Positions 21,236-33,400 of a DNA stretch of 64,000 nt are shown here, piece by piece (positions within the stretch are counted from its first letter, which is position 1; every line of letters begins with the position of its first letter). Location of the stretch: assembly GCA_014281115.1 (NCBI GenBank), contig JACONQ010000005.1, forward strand, positions 2,108,001 through 2,172,000, written 5' to 3'. The position numbers and the translations under genes are program-made. Under the pieces are notes generated by a model, which was not told the DNA's origin, ran no database searches, and saw nothing but the letters and a program-made list of their open reading frames with translations. Source of the DNA: Laburnicola sp. R22_1 (Eukaryota > Ascomycota > Dothideomycetes > Pleosporales > Didymosphaeriaceae).

Positions 21236-22890
21236 TCAACTAGCAATCAGACCTACCAGTGTCCGATTCTTACTCTGCCAAGTCATCCGCATTTCCTCCT
21301 TCCACTCAAATTCCCCGTCCCTATTCTCCAACCTTTCAAACTCCCTCAAGATTCTCACAGTCGTGAATGCACACTCTGTAAACACCAGCCTCATCCCAGG
21401 ACATTGTCAGGGCCCGCCACCAAACGGTAAATACTCCCATCCAGCCCTTATCGTCTCCCATCTCTCAGGTAAGAAGACCTCTTCATCAGGCCCCCAAAAG
21501 TCGGGATCACGCATCATGGTGCGATAGTCAGCCTCGACGATATCCCCTTTGCGGCAGTAGAGTGGCCCCTTTCCATCAGCACCTCCACCGCAAGGGAGAA
21601 CAACGTCCTGGAGTAACAATCTGATTAGTAGATATCTCTGGACATTATGATAGGCAATGAGATAGGCTCACATTTAGGCAGATGCGCTGATTGCCGTTGA
21701 CGATCGGTGTCAGGCGGTGCGCTGCTTGGAATGAGCAATTGTAAGCTGGACCTCAGGAAGATAAACGCATCACGTACTCTCACGAAAGGCATTTTTCAAA
21801 TACGTGTACGAGTTGAGTAGCTCGTACGTGATGAGCTTCGACGCATCTTTCATAACTTCTGTACGGAGCTTGCTCCACACTCGAGGGTGTCTTGCGAGAT
21901 GGAAGAATGCGTTGCTCAATGCGACGGCCGCCCCGTCATGCGCAGGACTAAACACGCTCAATATCAACGACCGTAACGTGTAACGGTCCGTCGTAAGTTT
22001 TGCGGCTTCGTCCACAAGCCGCAGGCGCTCCTTCTCCATGCGTCTTTCCTGTCCTTGCTTTACCCTCTCCATTGCTTCCTCCACGCGTTCGTCGCAGAAG
22101 CCGGTGACCATCCTACATGCAGCGTACCACTTTGAATCGCGATGCCAGAACCTGAGGCGTCGAAGCAGCATCCTCAGACCTGTTCCACCCTGCGCATACT
22201 CAAACGCTTGCATGAAAGCGATGTCGGGATTGTCTAAGGCGTTTAACGACTGGCCAAATATGAACTCACTCGACGTATCCAAAATCTAGTCATCGCTTAG
22301 TATGTTGACCGACTCGAGCAGTCACTGATGAGGACGCTTACCAAGCGCTTAAAGAGAGGCATCAGATCGATTGCGGTCCCATCGCGAGGGATTAAGCCCA
22401 TAAACTTCTCAACGTGATACTCCAGGCGCTCAATATTTGCTGCATGAACGACATCAAAGCTACTGCGGATGAAACTGCGGGCCGACGCCCATCTCTGTCC
22501 GTCAGCAACGACGATGCCATTATCCCAAAGGTTTTCAGCGAGATGATAGCGGAGTGGCTCGATACCGAAGTCCTTGAAAAAGATAGATTGGTAGTTTTTC
22601 ACGACTTCGGGGTCGATAGTGTGGTAGGTAGTGCTGCCAAAGGACTTGCTCATGAATGTCTTGCTCGTGAATAGTCTGTAGACTGCGGTGCTGCTTTCAA
22701 GACAGGCCCCAGAACTGAGAGCTCGCATCTTTTTGATGAAGAGATCGATTCCCCAGATTGGATCGTTATGAGGGTAAAACGGTGGATCTGCGCAGCCATT
22801 TTGGAGTTTGCGGAGAGTGTAGCGTACATGAGCAATGACCTTTCTCGATAACAGAGAGGTGAGGACTGTGAGTAAAACATAATACAACAT
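21236..22890 (-). pseudogene. Cytochrome P450 with a premature stop in the haem-binding loop
   Basis: Exons 22342-22890, 21778-22285, 21672-21721 and 21236-21607 all join in frame (GTAAGC, GTACGT and GTGAGC donors; TAG, CAG and CCAG acceptors). Length without the defect would be 492 residues, normal for a fungal P450. There is an N-terminal membrane anchor (MLYYVLLTVLTSLLSRKVIA), a C-helix WASARSFIR, 'LDTSSEFIFGQ', an ExxR equivalent (ETHRL), PERW and the haem loop. Within the loop (FGGGP-stop-QCPG) a TGA at 21407-21409 stands where the family has Arg; CGA to TGA is one transition. The I-helix reads SPAHDGAAVA and lacks the usual Thr. The family resembles CYP52/CYP539-type alkane or fatty-acid hydroxylases, by general likeness only. 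Product inactive unless the stop is an error. Confidence 0.8.
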
Positions 22891-24110
22891 AGTTGGAGAA
22901 ATCGAAGATGAGTTTTGGTGGTGGCTGTTATGTGATGGAGAAGCGGTTGCAGAATGTAGAAATAACGTTGGTGGTTTCGCTCTCGTCCCCGTTTCGATGC
23001 GGCGCTGCACCTTCAGACTGTGCCGTAATTTACGCAAACCACCCCATACCTCCACCGTCATCATCTACTTTAAGGCTTCGCTCGCCGCCTCTCCGACCAC
23101 CAGCACAATACTCGCCCTGGTAAAACTCGACCTGCCCCTTCCAACCTTGGAAATCATCCAATTTTCCCTGTCCCACATATCCCGCGGATTTCCTTTGTCC
23201 GTCTTCTCCTTCTCACGCGCCGTTGGCGAGTGCTTGTAGGAGTGAATCATCTTGCAGAAAACATCATCTCGGCCAGCGCTGCTCTCTTGGTAAAGCGAGA
23301 CGTCCAAGGGCAACCGCGTTACTGTTCCAGCAGCCATGATAACTAACATGTAGTTAGACTGTGCGAGGAAAATCCAGTAACAAATAGAATCTAACGACTA
23401 TACTACTATGTCACTGCGAGGGTGGCTGGGTGGACTCTCTTTCCTCCTCCCCCCGCCCACGGTATGTTAAATTGAGCAGTGGGATGGTGGGTGGGCTTGT
23501 AGCTTGTATTATGACCTGAAGGAGCGCACGGTATGGTATAGTATAGTATACTACAGTGTATCTATGTATGTATGTATATGAGGAATGGAATGGAAAATAC
23601 CTAGGTAGGCTAATTATTTGTACTTGCTAAGTGGGACTAATACGCTGGTTTGTGTAGGATGTCTTCGACATAGATTTTTTTATGTGTCTACTAGGGTATT
23701 AAATGATACAAACACAAGCGGCATGGAAATGTTTGACTCAAATGGGATGGATCTTTAGAAAAAGGGTTGCATAGAGGTTGTTTGATTGGCTAGTCTACCA
23801 CCGCTGAGAACCCATTCCAAGTTGTGCTAGAGATCTTTGATATCCCGCCCATGATGTGTGCACAGCTTTCCTCCATACCGTTGGCAATTTGCGCGTGGGT
23901 GCATCATGTTTCGTGACGCTATCCAGCACAAGGGTCTGACCACGACCATTTCACAGGTTCGTTGTACCTAGGTCTGGCCCCGAGCATGGCACAGAGGGGC
24001 AGTAAGGAGGTCCCTTGGATCCAGAAGGTTCGTTGAGTCCAGTGTCTGACCACGACCATAATATACCTGGGGATCTAGGAGGTGAGTAGCATCTAGGAGG
24101 TGCGTCGAAT
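22891..24110. other. Intergenic, 1.2 kb
   Basis: Upstream of the P450 locus. A 90-codon minus-strand frame at 23068-23337 is possible but has no recognisable content. There are short TATG/GTATA microsatellite tracts near 23530-23580 and a 15-base string TCTGACCACGACCAT that occurs twice (near 23935 and 24045) inside a loosely repeated segment. Confidence 0.4.
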
Positions 24111-24495
24111 CTACATATTCTTGTCAGACTGTACTCTTAACAATGAACCAAAGGAAACTAATACACACTCTAGACGAACCACCTTGAGTTGGGTCTTAGT
24201 GTATAAGTCATCCATTGCAGTATCGGTATCCTCGAAAGCGTCGCTTTCCTCGACCAGCTTCCACGGGGAGTCTATGGAGTCTGCCTTCCAGACGAGTTGA
24301 GCACGGACCTTGTTGTCGTCCTTAGGGCTGCGGGTGGTCACTACGTCGAATACACGGTCCTTGTCGCTCTCGAAGTGGCGGGCTTGGCCTACCAAATATT
24401 AGCAGCGGTAGGTGAGCGTGAGCAAAAATTGCTGTGAACTGACCGATGATAGCCTCCTTCGCGTTCTTGAGCTGCTCGTAGTTGATGTTCGCCAT
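24111..24495 (-). CDS. Small hypothetical protein, 109 aa
   Basis: Two exons, 24444-24495 and 24111-24388, separated by a 55-bp intron with a GTCAGT donor, CTAAT branch and GTAG acceptor. The frame across the splice reads MANINYEQLKNAKEAIIGQ and continues into a charged, Asp/Glu/Lys-rich sequence (FESDKDRVFDVV, EESDAFEDTDTAMDD). There is no signal peptide or membrane segment. An optional second intron with an ACAG acceptor near the 3' end would shorten the tail to about 92 residues. Not a family I recognise; likely a small soluble protein. The clear intron is the main reason to accept it. Confidence 0.55.
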
Positions 24496-24954
24496 CATTC
24501 GGTGCACAGTTGAGTTGGTGGGATCGGGGTGACGGGTGTGGCAGAACGAGGCGCCTCGGAGGAGAATTCCTTGTTTATAAGTTCCAGTCCAGAACGCCAA
24601 GACCAGCGTTCGATGGCGAAAGTAAGATTAAGTGAAACAAGCTGAGCACGAGGGTGAAAAGCCGAGCTCCTTCGTAGATAACGCAGAACTCCACAACCAG
24701 GAATTATGCCCTAGTCCATAAAACCAGTAAGTGCTAAAGCATTATCTGCAGGTTAGCCTCGTCCGCGTAGTAGGCGCTCTACATAAGGAACTTTAACTGG
24801 GAAAATCCTCGGTGCTAACGATAATGTAATGGCATTAGGAGCGACAGATTGAGAGCCTGGTTCGCAGAAAAAGAACGGAAGGAGGGACACGAGGAAAACG
24901 ATGAATATGGCATGGAAGAGAGCGCGATGTCAGGACGGAAGGCTGTTTGGATTT
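24496..24954. other. Intergenic
   Basis: 5' region of the 109-aa gene and 3' region of GCV1. Nothing else seen. Confidence 0.5.
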
Positions 24955-26386
24955 CTATTTTGATGCAGGCGCCGGCGCTTTGTAGTACTTGCTGCCAATG
25001 AAGGGCATCTTCGTCACAGTCGCCTTCCTCTTCTTGCCTCTCACCACCACTTGGACCTCCGTCCCGCTCTTGTGCAAGCCATCCTTGATATATCCCATGG
25101 AGATGTTCTTCTTCAGCGTGGGCGATGGGCATCCGGAGGTGATGTTGCCAATCTTCTCGCCAGCTTCGTTCACAATCTCAGCCCCCTCGCGAGCAGGCGA
25201 TCCCTCGACAATGAGGCCGACGCGTCGCCGGGTGACACCTCCGCCTTCCGATTTCTTCTTCAGCTGCTGCAAGATGACCGAATCGCCGTGGAAGCCGCCG
25301 TTGGCACGACGGTCTTTGCCGATGATCCAGGACAGGCCCGCTTCGACCGGTGTGGTGGTGTCGTCCAAGTCGTGCCCATACAAGCACATACCAGCTTCTA
25401 GTCGGAGGGTGTCGCGCGCTCCAAGACCAGCAAAACGCAGCTCGTCCTTGGCAGAGTCCAGCAGGAACTGGGTGACAGCTTCGGTGGCATATGGCGGGAT
25501 GCTGATTTCAAAGCCATCCTCACCAGTGTATCCACCCCGGCTGATCAAGACCTCGGCGTCGGTGCCCTTAATAGTACCCTGCAGGCACTGGCCAAAGTAC
25601 AGCGAGCTGAGAGCACCGGCCGACTCGTCACTCAGCACCCGCTCTAGGATGGTGGCGGATAGAGGGCCTTGGAGGGCAACGAGGCCTTGGCCGTCTTTAA
25701 TGGCCCACTCCACGGTCTTCTCGGGAAAGTCTTTCCTGAATGCTTCCAGCTCGCGAGTCAGATATGCTGTGTCCTTTTCCCTGCAGCCGGCATTGGTAAC
25801 GACGTAAAACTTCCCGGGCAGGCGCGTGATGACAGTGTCGTCGACAATGCCGCCGGTCTCGGGGTGGAGCAGAGTGGAGAGCGTAGAGTGATTCTCAGAG
25901 AGGGATGAGAGTGAAGACGGCGTCAGGCGCTCGAGGAAAGCTTGGGCGCCGGGGCCGGAGAAGTCATGCTGCACCCTATAATCATGTAAGAGATTGCTTT
26001 GGAGATGTTTTGCAGGCAATAGCTACTCACATATGTCCAACGTCGAACAAACTCGCCTTCTCGCGCGTCCAGTTGTGCGAGTCGACGATGCTCAGATCGC
26101 TGTACTGCACGGGCATGGAGTAGCCTCCAAAGGGCACGAATGTGGCGCCATGCTTCGCGTGAAGCTCATAGAGACCCGTCTTGCCTAATTGGCCCTCGGA
26201 GGCATCAGACGAACGGTACCTGGCGGCGGTGGGTGAAAGCCGAGTCAGCTTGCGGGGTCGAGAAGCTTGGATGGCGAGGTTCCTCGTGGTGATGTGGGGC
26301 TGGACGGCGTGGTGAACTGGCACCGACGCATGCTTGAAGCCGCTGGCTGCTGGCCGCAGCACATTCACGGCCCTCTTCGAAGCCAT
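24955..26386 (-). CDS. GCV1: Aminomethyltransferase, glycine cleavage system T protein
   Basis: Two exons, 26031-26386 and 24955-25975, with a 55-bp phase-2 intron; 458 aa. The first about 60 residues are Arg/Ser/Ala-rich with almost no acid residues, a mitochondrial targeting sequence. Then comes [30 protein letters not shown], the classic GcvT start, with FDVGHM across the intron junction, followed by the tetrahydrofolate-binding segments ([37 protein letters not shown]) and the C-terminal barrel ([20 protein letters not shown]). The enzyme transfers the methylene group from the H-protein aminomethyl arm to tetrahydrofolate, releasing ammonia, in the mitochondrial matrix. It is divergent from VMA5, sharing a 414-bp intergenic region. 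The ATG at 26384-26386 is chosen because it begins the targeting sequence. Confidence 0.95.
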
Positions 26387-26800
26387 TGTTGTGCGGTGTA
26401 GGAGGGAGTGGGCGAGGGCCTGGCCGACAACGGATACCAACGGGCCAGCTTAAATGCCCGGGGCACAACAATTGCCTTTCCGCATTGGGACATGGGACCC
26501 GGCCTCTCAGCCCGCCCAGTCTGGTCCGTCCAGGCGGTGATGATCATGGAGCCAGTCTGCCCTTTGCGATGCCCACAAAGCTGGTGATGTAGGGTCCATC
26601 TGTGGTGGTGCACCGTAGTCAGTCGCTGTTCGCCGGAGCTCCCATTTGTCGCGCGGTGACGACGGCCGCTAGAGACGTGCCGCGCCCCAAGCTTGGAGCT
26701 GCCGCCGTCACGGTCAAGCCCACCAAGCCCACCACCGCACTGCGTCACCGCCTGCCACGCCTGCATTCCCGCCCTCGATCCACGGCCTGTCGCATCCAAC
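26387..26800. promoter_or_regulatory. Bidirectional promoter region GCV1 / VMA5
   Basis: 414 bp between two divergent start codons, GC-rich relative to other gaps. It must hold both core promoters and 5' UTRs. No specific factor site is claimed. Confidence 0.5.
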
Positions 26801-28196
26801 ATGTCCAAGGGCACCAAGTACCTGCTGGTGTCGCTGCCGACGTCCATAGCGCCCTCGAACCACGCCGACGAAGCCCTCGAGGCCTTGCGCAGCACCATTG
26901 GCGGGGAGAATGGCACCACGTACCCGTTCGCAATACCGAACTTCAAGATTGGAACGCTAGATGCGCTGGTGCAGCAGGCCGACGACCTGGCGAAGCTCGA
27001 GTCGTCGTGCGAGCAGGTCGTGGCCAAGGTGGGGGACAGCTTGCGGAATATTCTCGACGGGGACGACGACCGCGTGCAGCAGCACAAGACCATCAACGAC
27101 AGTGCGTGGAGCCCAGTGACGGAGACTATGCGGAAAGAAGCGGCTGACAAGCTGCGCAGAGCCTGTGGACCAGTACCTACGGACTTTCCAGTGGAACAAG
27201 ATCAAGTACCGGGCAGATAAACCCATCGCCGACCTGATAGACTCGCTGCAGAAGGTGCGTTGTCGTCCGATAACATATATAGCAAAGCTGATCCATCTTG
27301 CAGGAGGTCGCAGGCATCGACAACGATGTCAAAGCCAAGTTCTCGCAGTACAACCAGACCAAAACCAACCTCGCAGCCGCAGAACGGAAACGAACGTACG
27401 GATGCCTACCCCTAGCCTCAAACATGCTCGAACTAATGTTAACCCCAGAGGCAACCTCTCCACCAAGTCCCTCACTACTGTAGTAGACCCCCGCCTCATC
27501 ATCCAAGACTCCGAATACCTTGATACCCACCTCATCGCCGTCCCCAACATGGCCACCAAGGACTTCTACAAATCATACGAAACCCTGTCTGAAAAAGTCG
27601 TGCCCCGCTCCGCCACTGAAATCGCCAAAGACGACGAGTTTACCCTTTTCGCCGTCGTGACATTCAAGAAATTTTCCGCCGAATTTGTGCACAAGTGCAG
27701 AGAAAAGCGATGGACGCCGCGGGATTACAAATACAAAGAGGGCGGCAAGGAAGAGGAGGCGAAGGAGGCAAGCCAGCTGGAACAGGATTCGAAGAAGTTG
27801 TGGGGCGAGGCGCTGCGGCTGGGGCGGACGGGATACAGCGAGAGCGCTATGATCTGGGTACACGTGCTTACTCTACGAGTCTTCGTCGAGACGGTGCTAA
27901 GATACGGCTTGCCGCTGGACTTTGTGTGCGGATTAGTGCAGGTCAGTCACCCATCCCATTTCAGTTAACAAGCACATATAACTCATCTTGCCCAGACCAA
28001 CGCAAAACTCGCCAAAAAGGCGAAAGACAACCTAGACGCCAACTACTCGTACCTGGGCGGTAACGCCTTCAATCACGACAACAAAGGTCGCGTCAAGAAG
28101 GATGATGCAGGCTTGACCACCGAGCTGCAGGCCCAGGGCCATATGGGCGACCAGGAATACTCGCCATATGTCTACTACGAGTTTGAGATTGTATAG
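26801..28196 (+). CDS. VMA5: V-type proton ATPase subunit C
   Basis: Five exons (26801-27101, 27160-27254, 27304-27395, 27449-27941, 27996-28196) with introns of 49-58 bp joining in frame to 393 aa, almost exactly the length of yeast Vma5. Diagnostic stretches are MSKGTKYLLVSLP, the FKIGTLDALVQQADDLAKLE helix, PVDQYLRTFQWNKIKYR across the first junction, GNLSTKSLTTVVDP, YLDTHLIAVPN, VVPRSATEIAKDDEFTLFAVV, and VHVLTLRVFVETVLRYGLP. The C-terminal exon ends YSPYVYYEFEIV. Subunit C bridges the peripheral stalks and the V0 ring and controls reversible V1-V0 assembly on vacuolar and endosomal membranes. Housekeeping gene; a reliable anchor for this window. Confidence 0.96.
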
Positions 28197-28556
28197 TTCC
28201 TGTAGCGCCCCACTTGAAACATATGAGGATAGCGACTCATATATGCAACCCTAAGCATATGATATTCAATGTCTTAGCGCCCTATGAAGGCAAATGCAAC
28301 GTAAGGTCATTGTGCACAACAGAGACCGGCTCTATCATACAGAGTCTACAGGGCGCACAATGGTAAGGCCATATTTGGCGTTCGCCAACCAGGTAGCCAG
28401 GCATAGTTTGTCGAAAACCACGTCTCACGAAGAAAATCGGACCTTACACTCTGCATCATAAGCTTTCAACTGATCCATCTTCATCTCCACTAACTTCTCC
28501 ATCTCTTCTCTCTTCTTGTCATCAAGCACGTCGTCCCCATCTTTGTGGAGTGTAGC
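28197..28556. other. Intergenic between convergent genes
   Basis: 3' ends of VMA5 and the APH-family locus. Nothing recognised. Confidence 0.5.
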
Positions 28557-29791
28557 CTAATAGACGGCATCAATATCAAAGCTCTTCCTATTCCTATAAT
28601 CGAACCAGAACCTCCCCGTCGCCCAAGCATCACGCATCCGTACAGAAAGAAGCGGACTGCTCTGGCTCCCTTGCGCCTTTGTCCTAGCCTCCACGCGTTC
28701 TACAGCTCGCAAAAACTGCTCCATCCTTGGCATATAGCGGACCACAAACTCCTCTATAGAGTGGTGTTCAAGCCACATATCCGGCCCCAGGAGAAGCAGC
28801 CACCAAGGCAGGTCGTACGCAAACTGCGCAGGCAGGCTGTTTGTAAGCTCGAAGTCCAACACCGCTGTGATGCGGAGCGTGGCTGGGTCTGCGAGCATAT
28901 TTGTGGGTTGGAGGTCATCACAGTAGGGCTTGAAAGGGCCGGTATCATCATCGTCGAGGGCGTAGTGAGAGATCAGGTGCTTGAAATGATGGCGTGCGAT
29001 GAAGCGTTTTCTCGCGTCTTCTTGGGTGTCGGCGAGGTTTCTGCGTGCGGAGGTGGACCATGTGCTCGTCTGTGAGATGGTGGAGGAAGGCTTTTGAGGA
29101 TGTGAATGCGGCGGTGGGAAAGCTGGTTGTGGGGTAGTGCGAGACTACGGTTTGTAGCTCGTTCATGTTGTATGTTAGAGGTCTTTCGGTGGCTATCCAT
29201 GCGTCTGAAGACGCGTCTTTGGATATCGCGCCTAAGGTGGAGAAATCTAGTTGGGAGAGTTGTACCATGTGCTCTGCGGGTTGCTCGTAGATATAGTCGA
29301 GTTTCACGTCGTCGACGTCCGTCGCGAGGACCACCTCCTCTTTTTCCGTCGCTGTCGGCTGCTGTAAGATGCTCGCTAGCGATGTTCCCTCCACATACTG
29401 CATGATAATAAACGGCCCCAGCCGCTTGGGACTATCTTCCGTCGTACCCCCAACTGACCACCCTCGGCACCGGAATCGTCGTCTTCTCGCTAAGAAACCG
29501 CAGCGCGTGGACTTCATTTCTGACCTTTTTGTCGCGGAAGTGTGGCGCGGTGTGGCCTGGTTTTGGAAAGCGGATCACGGCTTTCGGCTCGTTGTCGCTG
29601 AATCGGATTACCAGGCTGAGGTTGAATGAGCCTTTGAGGTAGCTGTCGAACTCGCCTGTTGGCTTTGGCTTGCCTGGGCAGCGAGAGGCGACGAAGGAGA
29701 CTATTTCTTGCTTTGCGTCCAGGAGATGGGAGAGCCAGGTTTTGAATTCGGCGTCTCCGTCTGTTTCGGCTAGCTCGTCGAAGACGGTCAT
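28557..29791 (-). pseudogene. Aminoglycoside phosphotransferase (APH)-family kinase with two frameshifts
   Basis: The ATG at 29789-29791 opens MTVFDELAETDGDAEFKTWL and a kinase N-lobe (YLKGSFNLSLVIRF, KAVIRFPKPG, VRNEVHALRFL, IPVPRVVSWG). At the G5/C5 run 29447-29451 the frame is lost and the family-like sequence (EDSPKRLGPFIIMQYVEGTS) continues one frame over. It is lost again near 29037-29045, after which a third frame gives the catalytic region (DDLQPTNML), AVLDFELTN, FAYDLPWWLLLLGPD and a stop at 28557. The catalytic loop has Cys where His is usual. No splice signals fit either break. These fungal APH proteins are small-molecule kinases of mostly unknown substrate. The first break lies in a homopolymer, so a sequencing error is possible for that one. 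Confidence 0.65.
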
Positions 29792-30490
29792 TTTCACAAA
29801 GACACAAGACACAGTGAGGGGAGGAAGATACGCTAAGGTAGAAAGCAAAAGAAGAGAAATTGTAGCCAGAGTACAAAAGTGAACAAGTGCAACCATGTAA
29901 CCGTGTCGCGCACAGCAGCCTAGGGAAGAGTCCAATCCAATCCGTTTTGGACTCAATCTCTGCCGTTGGATTGGTCGCCACACGAGATCCGTTTGCCAGA
30001 AGGAATAAAACTTATCCTAGAAACCACAGTTATATGGATTACAGAACGACCCTGACTGTAGTATTTGTTCCTAGCTGCTGTGTAGAGGCAAGAAGATATT
30101 ACGTAAGCCGCAGCGGCCAAAATTCGGAGACGGGATGGCTTATGTAGAGCGCGAACGACCCTCAATTATTGCCGGTCAGGACCTTGAAACTTGCACTAAT
30201 ATGCACGAGTAGCGTCCGGCACGGCGTGGCGTCACCTAGCAGCCATCTATTTCTGTACTCTGTCCAGCATCTCCCTTGCGAGCTAGATTGCCGGTTCGGC
30301 CGAGGTCGATTACTCCTGTCCCCCCACCTTTTCCCCCCCCGTGGCACCAGCCACATCCCCCCCCTCCGGCCCTTACTTTTGACGCACACATCCGTAAAGA
30401 CGCCGGCCTTGTCGAAGCGGCAGCATCCATGTAACGATTTTCTGCGAAATAAACTGTATATATATTATAACGGCGTTAGGCGTAGGCTAG
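29792..30490. other. Intergenic host sequence left of the hAT element
   Basis: Promoter side of the APH locus and unassigned sequence. C/G homopolymer runs occur near 30330-30365. No gene supported. Confidence 0.45.
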
Positions 30491-30498
30491 GAGACGAG
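30491..30498 (+). repeat. 8-bp target-site duplication, left (hAT)
   Basis: GAGACGAG, identical to 34172-34179, immediately outside the CAG terminus. Confidence 0.85.
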
Positions 30499-33400
30499 CA
30501 GACTTGTCAATAAACAAAACAAACAAAATTTGTGGCTCTGAATTTGTTTGTTTGACGACTTTCTTGGTGTTGTAGTTTGTTTGTTTGATTTGATGGAGCT
30601 ATAGAGGCGCTTTTTATTTGATTGTTTGTTTGATTTTGAGTACTTTAAGAGGACTGTGAAAGAGACTCTGGTGGTGTTATAGGCGGCGGCTCCTCCCACT
30701 CATGTATGCTAAACTGTTCGTTGAGCTTATTGTCATCGTACGTTGCCACCACCTTTGCGCTTGGAGGTTTAAAACCTGCTCGAATCCATCGTTGAGTACA
30801 AATTAAAGCAGCCAATAGTTGGCTGCCCATTTTGCATCTCTGTGGCTCAAGTACGTCGCCAGTACCCGAGAAGACTCGCTCACAGTCAGCGCTGGAGGCA
30901 GGGATAGTTAACACGTCCAGCGCCAATCGTGACAAATTGGGATACCTCGGCTTGAGCTGGTACCAGTATTGGACAGCTGTACAGCCAGTTTTGTACTGTT
31001 CTGATGTCCATGTTGGCTCTCTAAGCCAGCTCTCGTACTCATCCGCCACCCCTATTATCTCGTCGCTGTTGTCAAGTACCGAATCGATCGCGTCGTCAAA
31101 GCTGCTCATCGCGTGTTTAGGCGCAGTTGTTATTGTTGTTGCTGTCGCTAGGGCGGGCTTGTAACGAGCCCAAAGCTGCTCGAAGCTCGCGTGCGTAGCT
31201 TGTAACTGTGCGGGCTTCTCACGCCAGAAGCGTTTAAAGTAGTTCTTGAAGCGTGGGTGGAGTGCCGTGGCAGTGTAGTAGACGGGGATTTTGAGGAGTT
31301 TATTAAGGTACTTGCTCGCCTTCTTGAGCGCAGCACGTACGTTGATAGCGACGTGATCTTCTGGCGCCTCGTCTGGCAGGTAATTGACGCTTTCAAACAG
31401 TCTAAGGCGGGCATCTAGGTCAGCAATAAGAGACTCAAACACAGGGATAACCTCGTATAACGCGCCGTGAGTGCCAGCTTTGCCGCGACCTTGCAAGCGA
31501 TTAGTTGCGGACTTCAGCGGCTCAAGCACCTCAATGTACTCGGTAATCACCGCCCAGTCTGCAGCTGCAAGCCCGCCTGATCGCATCCACTGCGGCACAA
31601 TAGGCGGCTTAGTGTTGTTGCTTTTGGCAAGCTCGTCAGCGTGCTCAGTCTCTTGTATGTGGTAGGAGGAGTAGCTGTTGATGGCGTGTTGTAGCTCAAC
31701 ACCGCGCTTAAAGCAGTCATGATAGCTGTTCCAACGCGTAACTCCAGGCTTGAAAGGCTCACGGCGTCTTGCTGTAGCGCCAGCAGGCATCTCAACTGCT
31801 TCGCTGTTCTGACAATCCTCAAATATACCCCATTGTTTTGGCGTGTTAATGTAGTTAACAATATCAAGAAACACGCCAAGCGGACCATCTTTCCGCCATT
31901 GCTTCATATAAAACTCCTCTTCGTTGTAGTGTTCAGGCTCGTTATCAAAGGCGTCGGAGTCAGTGCCAAACATAATAGTTTGCCCAACGAGGTTGAGTAT
32001 GTGGCAAGCGCAGCGGAGGCGTCGATCGTTGGCGATAAAGCCGTACATTGTGCCGAGTTTATTAACTGCAGTATCGTTGTTGTAGGCGTTGTCAAGCACG
32101 AAATAGCCCAAATTGCTGCTAGAAATCTCAAAGTAGCGTAGGATTCGTACGACAGCTTCCGCGATCGCTGAGCCTGTGTGCGCACCAACCAGCTGCGGCA
32201 AGGCGATGGGAAGGTTAACTATATTGCCTTGAGAGTCAGCGTAGTGCGCACAAATTGCAAAGAAGCCGCGCTTCCCCCCCTTGGTAGTCCAGCCGTCAAA
32301 GCTTATGTGTATTTTGCTAGAGGCCTCAGACAAGGCGCGCTTGACTTGAGGTTGTAGCCAGCTGTAAAGCCTCATCACGAACCTCGAAACGCTGTTGTGA
32401 GACCTCCATAGCGCCGCCTCTGCCTCTGGGTTGGCGAACCTGATCATCGCGCGGAAGGACTCAGTCTCAAACTCGCGTAATGGCCTGTTGTTGTTGACGA
32501 GCCATAACACTGCAGCTTGCCTGAAGCCTTGTACGTCGAAGTTACCCAGCTCCTGCGTTGCATCTTGGCTTAATGTGACCCCGTTTTCTTCCGCCCATCG
32601 CAGCGACTTCTGGCCAGGTTCGAGCGGCCTCTTGTGTACGATAGTGCCTTGTTTGGTGAGCCGATGGCCGGGAAGGTCTTGCTTCAAATGGTTGTTGGCG
32701 GCTGTAGTTGACAGAGTGGTCTGGTGTAGGCCGCCCTTCTTTCTGTTGATGTGACAGTGCTTGCATTGGAAGTAGATCTTCTCAGGGTTAGTACCAAGCT
32801 TTCGAAGGCGATAGCCGTGCCTAAAGACCCAGCTGATGTTGCCTGTGGGTGTGGATAGAGGCACATTGAAGCCCAGCAGGCGCTTCAAGTCAAGGCCTTC
32901 GTAGTTGGTGAAGTCAACACTAGGCGCAGCGTCCTCCTCCACTGAAGCCTCTGTGGCAGCATTACTAAACGCGCGCGGCGGCTTAGTAGCTATAGGCGGC
33001 TTATTAGCCACTAACAGCAACTCCCAAGCTGGCTCATCGGCCTGTAAGGCTTGTAGTATAGGCCGTGGTGATGGCCTCCGGGCGCGCTCCTCTAGCTCGG
33101 TTGGTGGCTCTATTGAGCGCGGCTCTAGAGTACTTTCAAGCACCTCAATAGGCGGCTCCGGCTCGTCAACTACCTTAATAGACGGCTGGGTTGGCGGAGG
33201 AGCAAGCGGCCGCTGGCTATCCATAAGGCGCTGGCTGGGTTTCGGCGCACGTTGGGAACGTTTGGGCATAGGTTCGGATGCCTCAGCAGGCTCGCGGCTT
33301 CGTTTTGGGGGCATGGTAAGCGTGAAGGTAAGCAAAGGCGCGAAAAAGTAAGCTGTAGGCGCAGGCAAGTAAGCCAAAGTATAGTGGGTGTGTAAGCGTT

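Noticed and set aside
14462..22890. Secondary-metabolite cluster around the FAD monooxygenase and P450
   Set aside because: No backbone synthase, transporter or pathway regulator between or beside them, and the P450 is broken.
23068..23337. 90-codon minus-strand gene upstream of the P450
   Set aside because: Composition is ordinary, no domain, and it overlaps other frames; left as unassigned.
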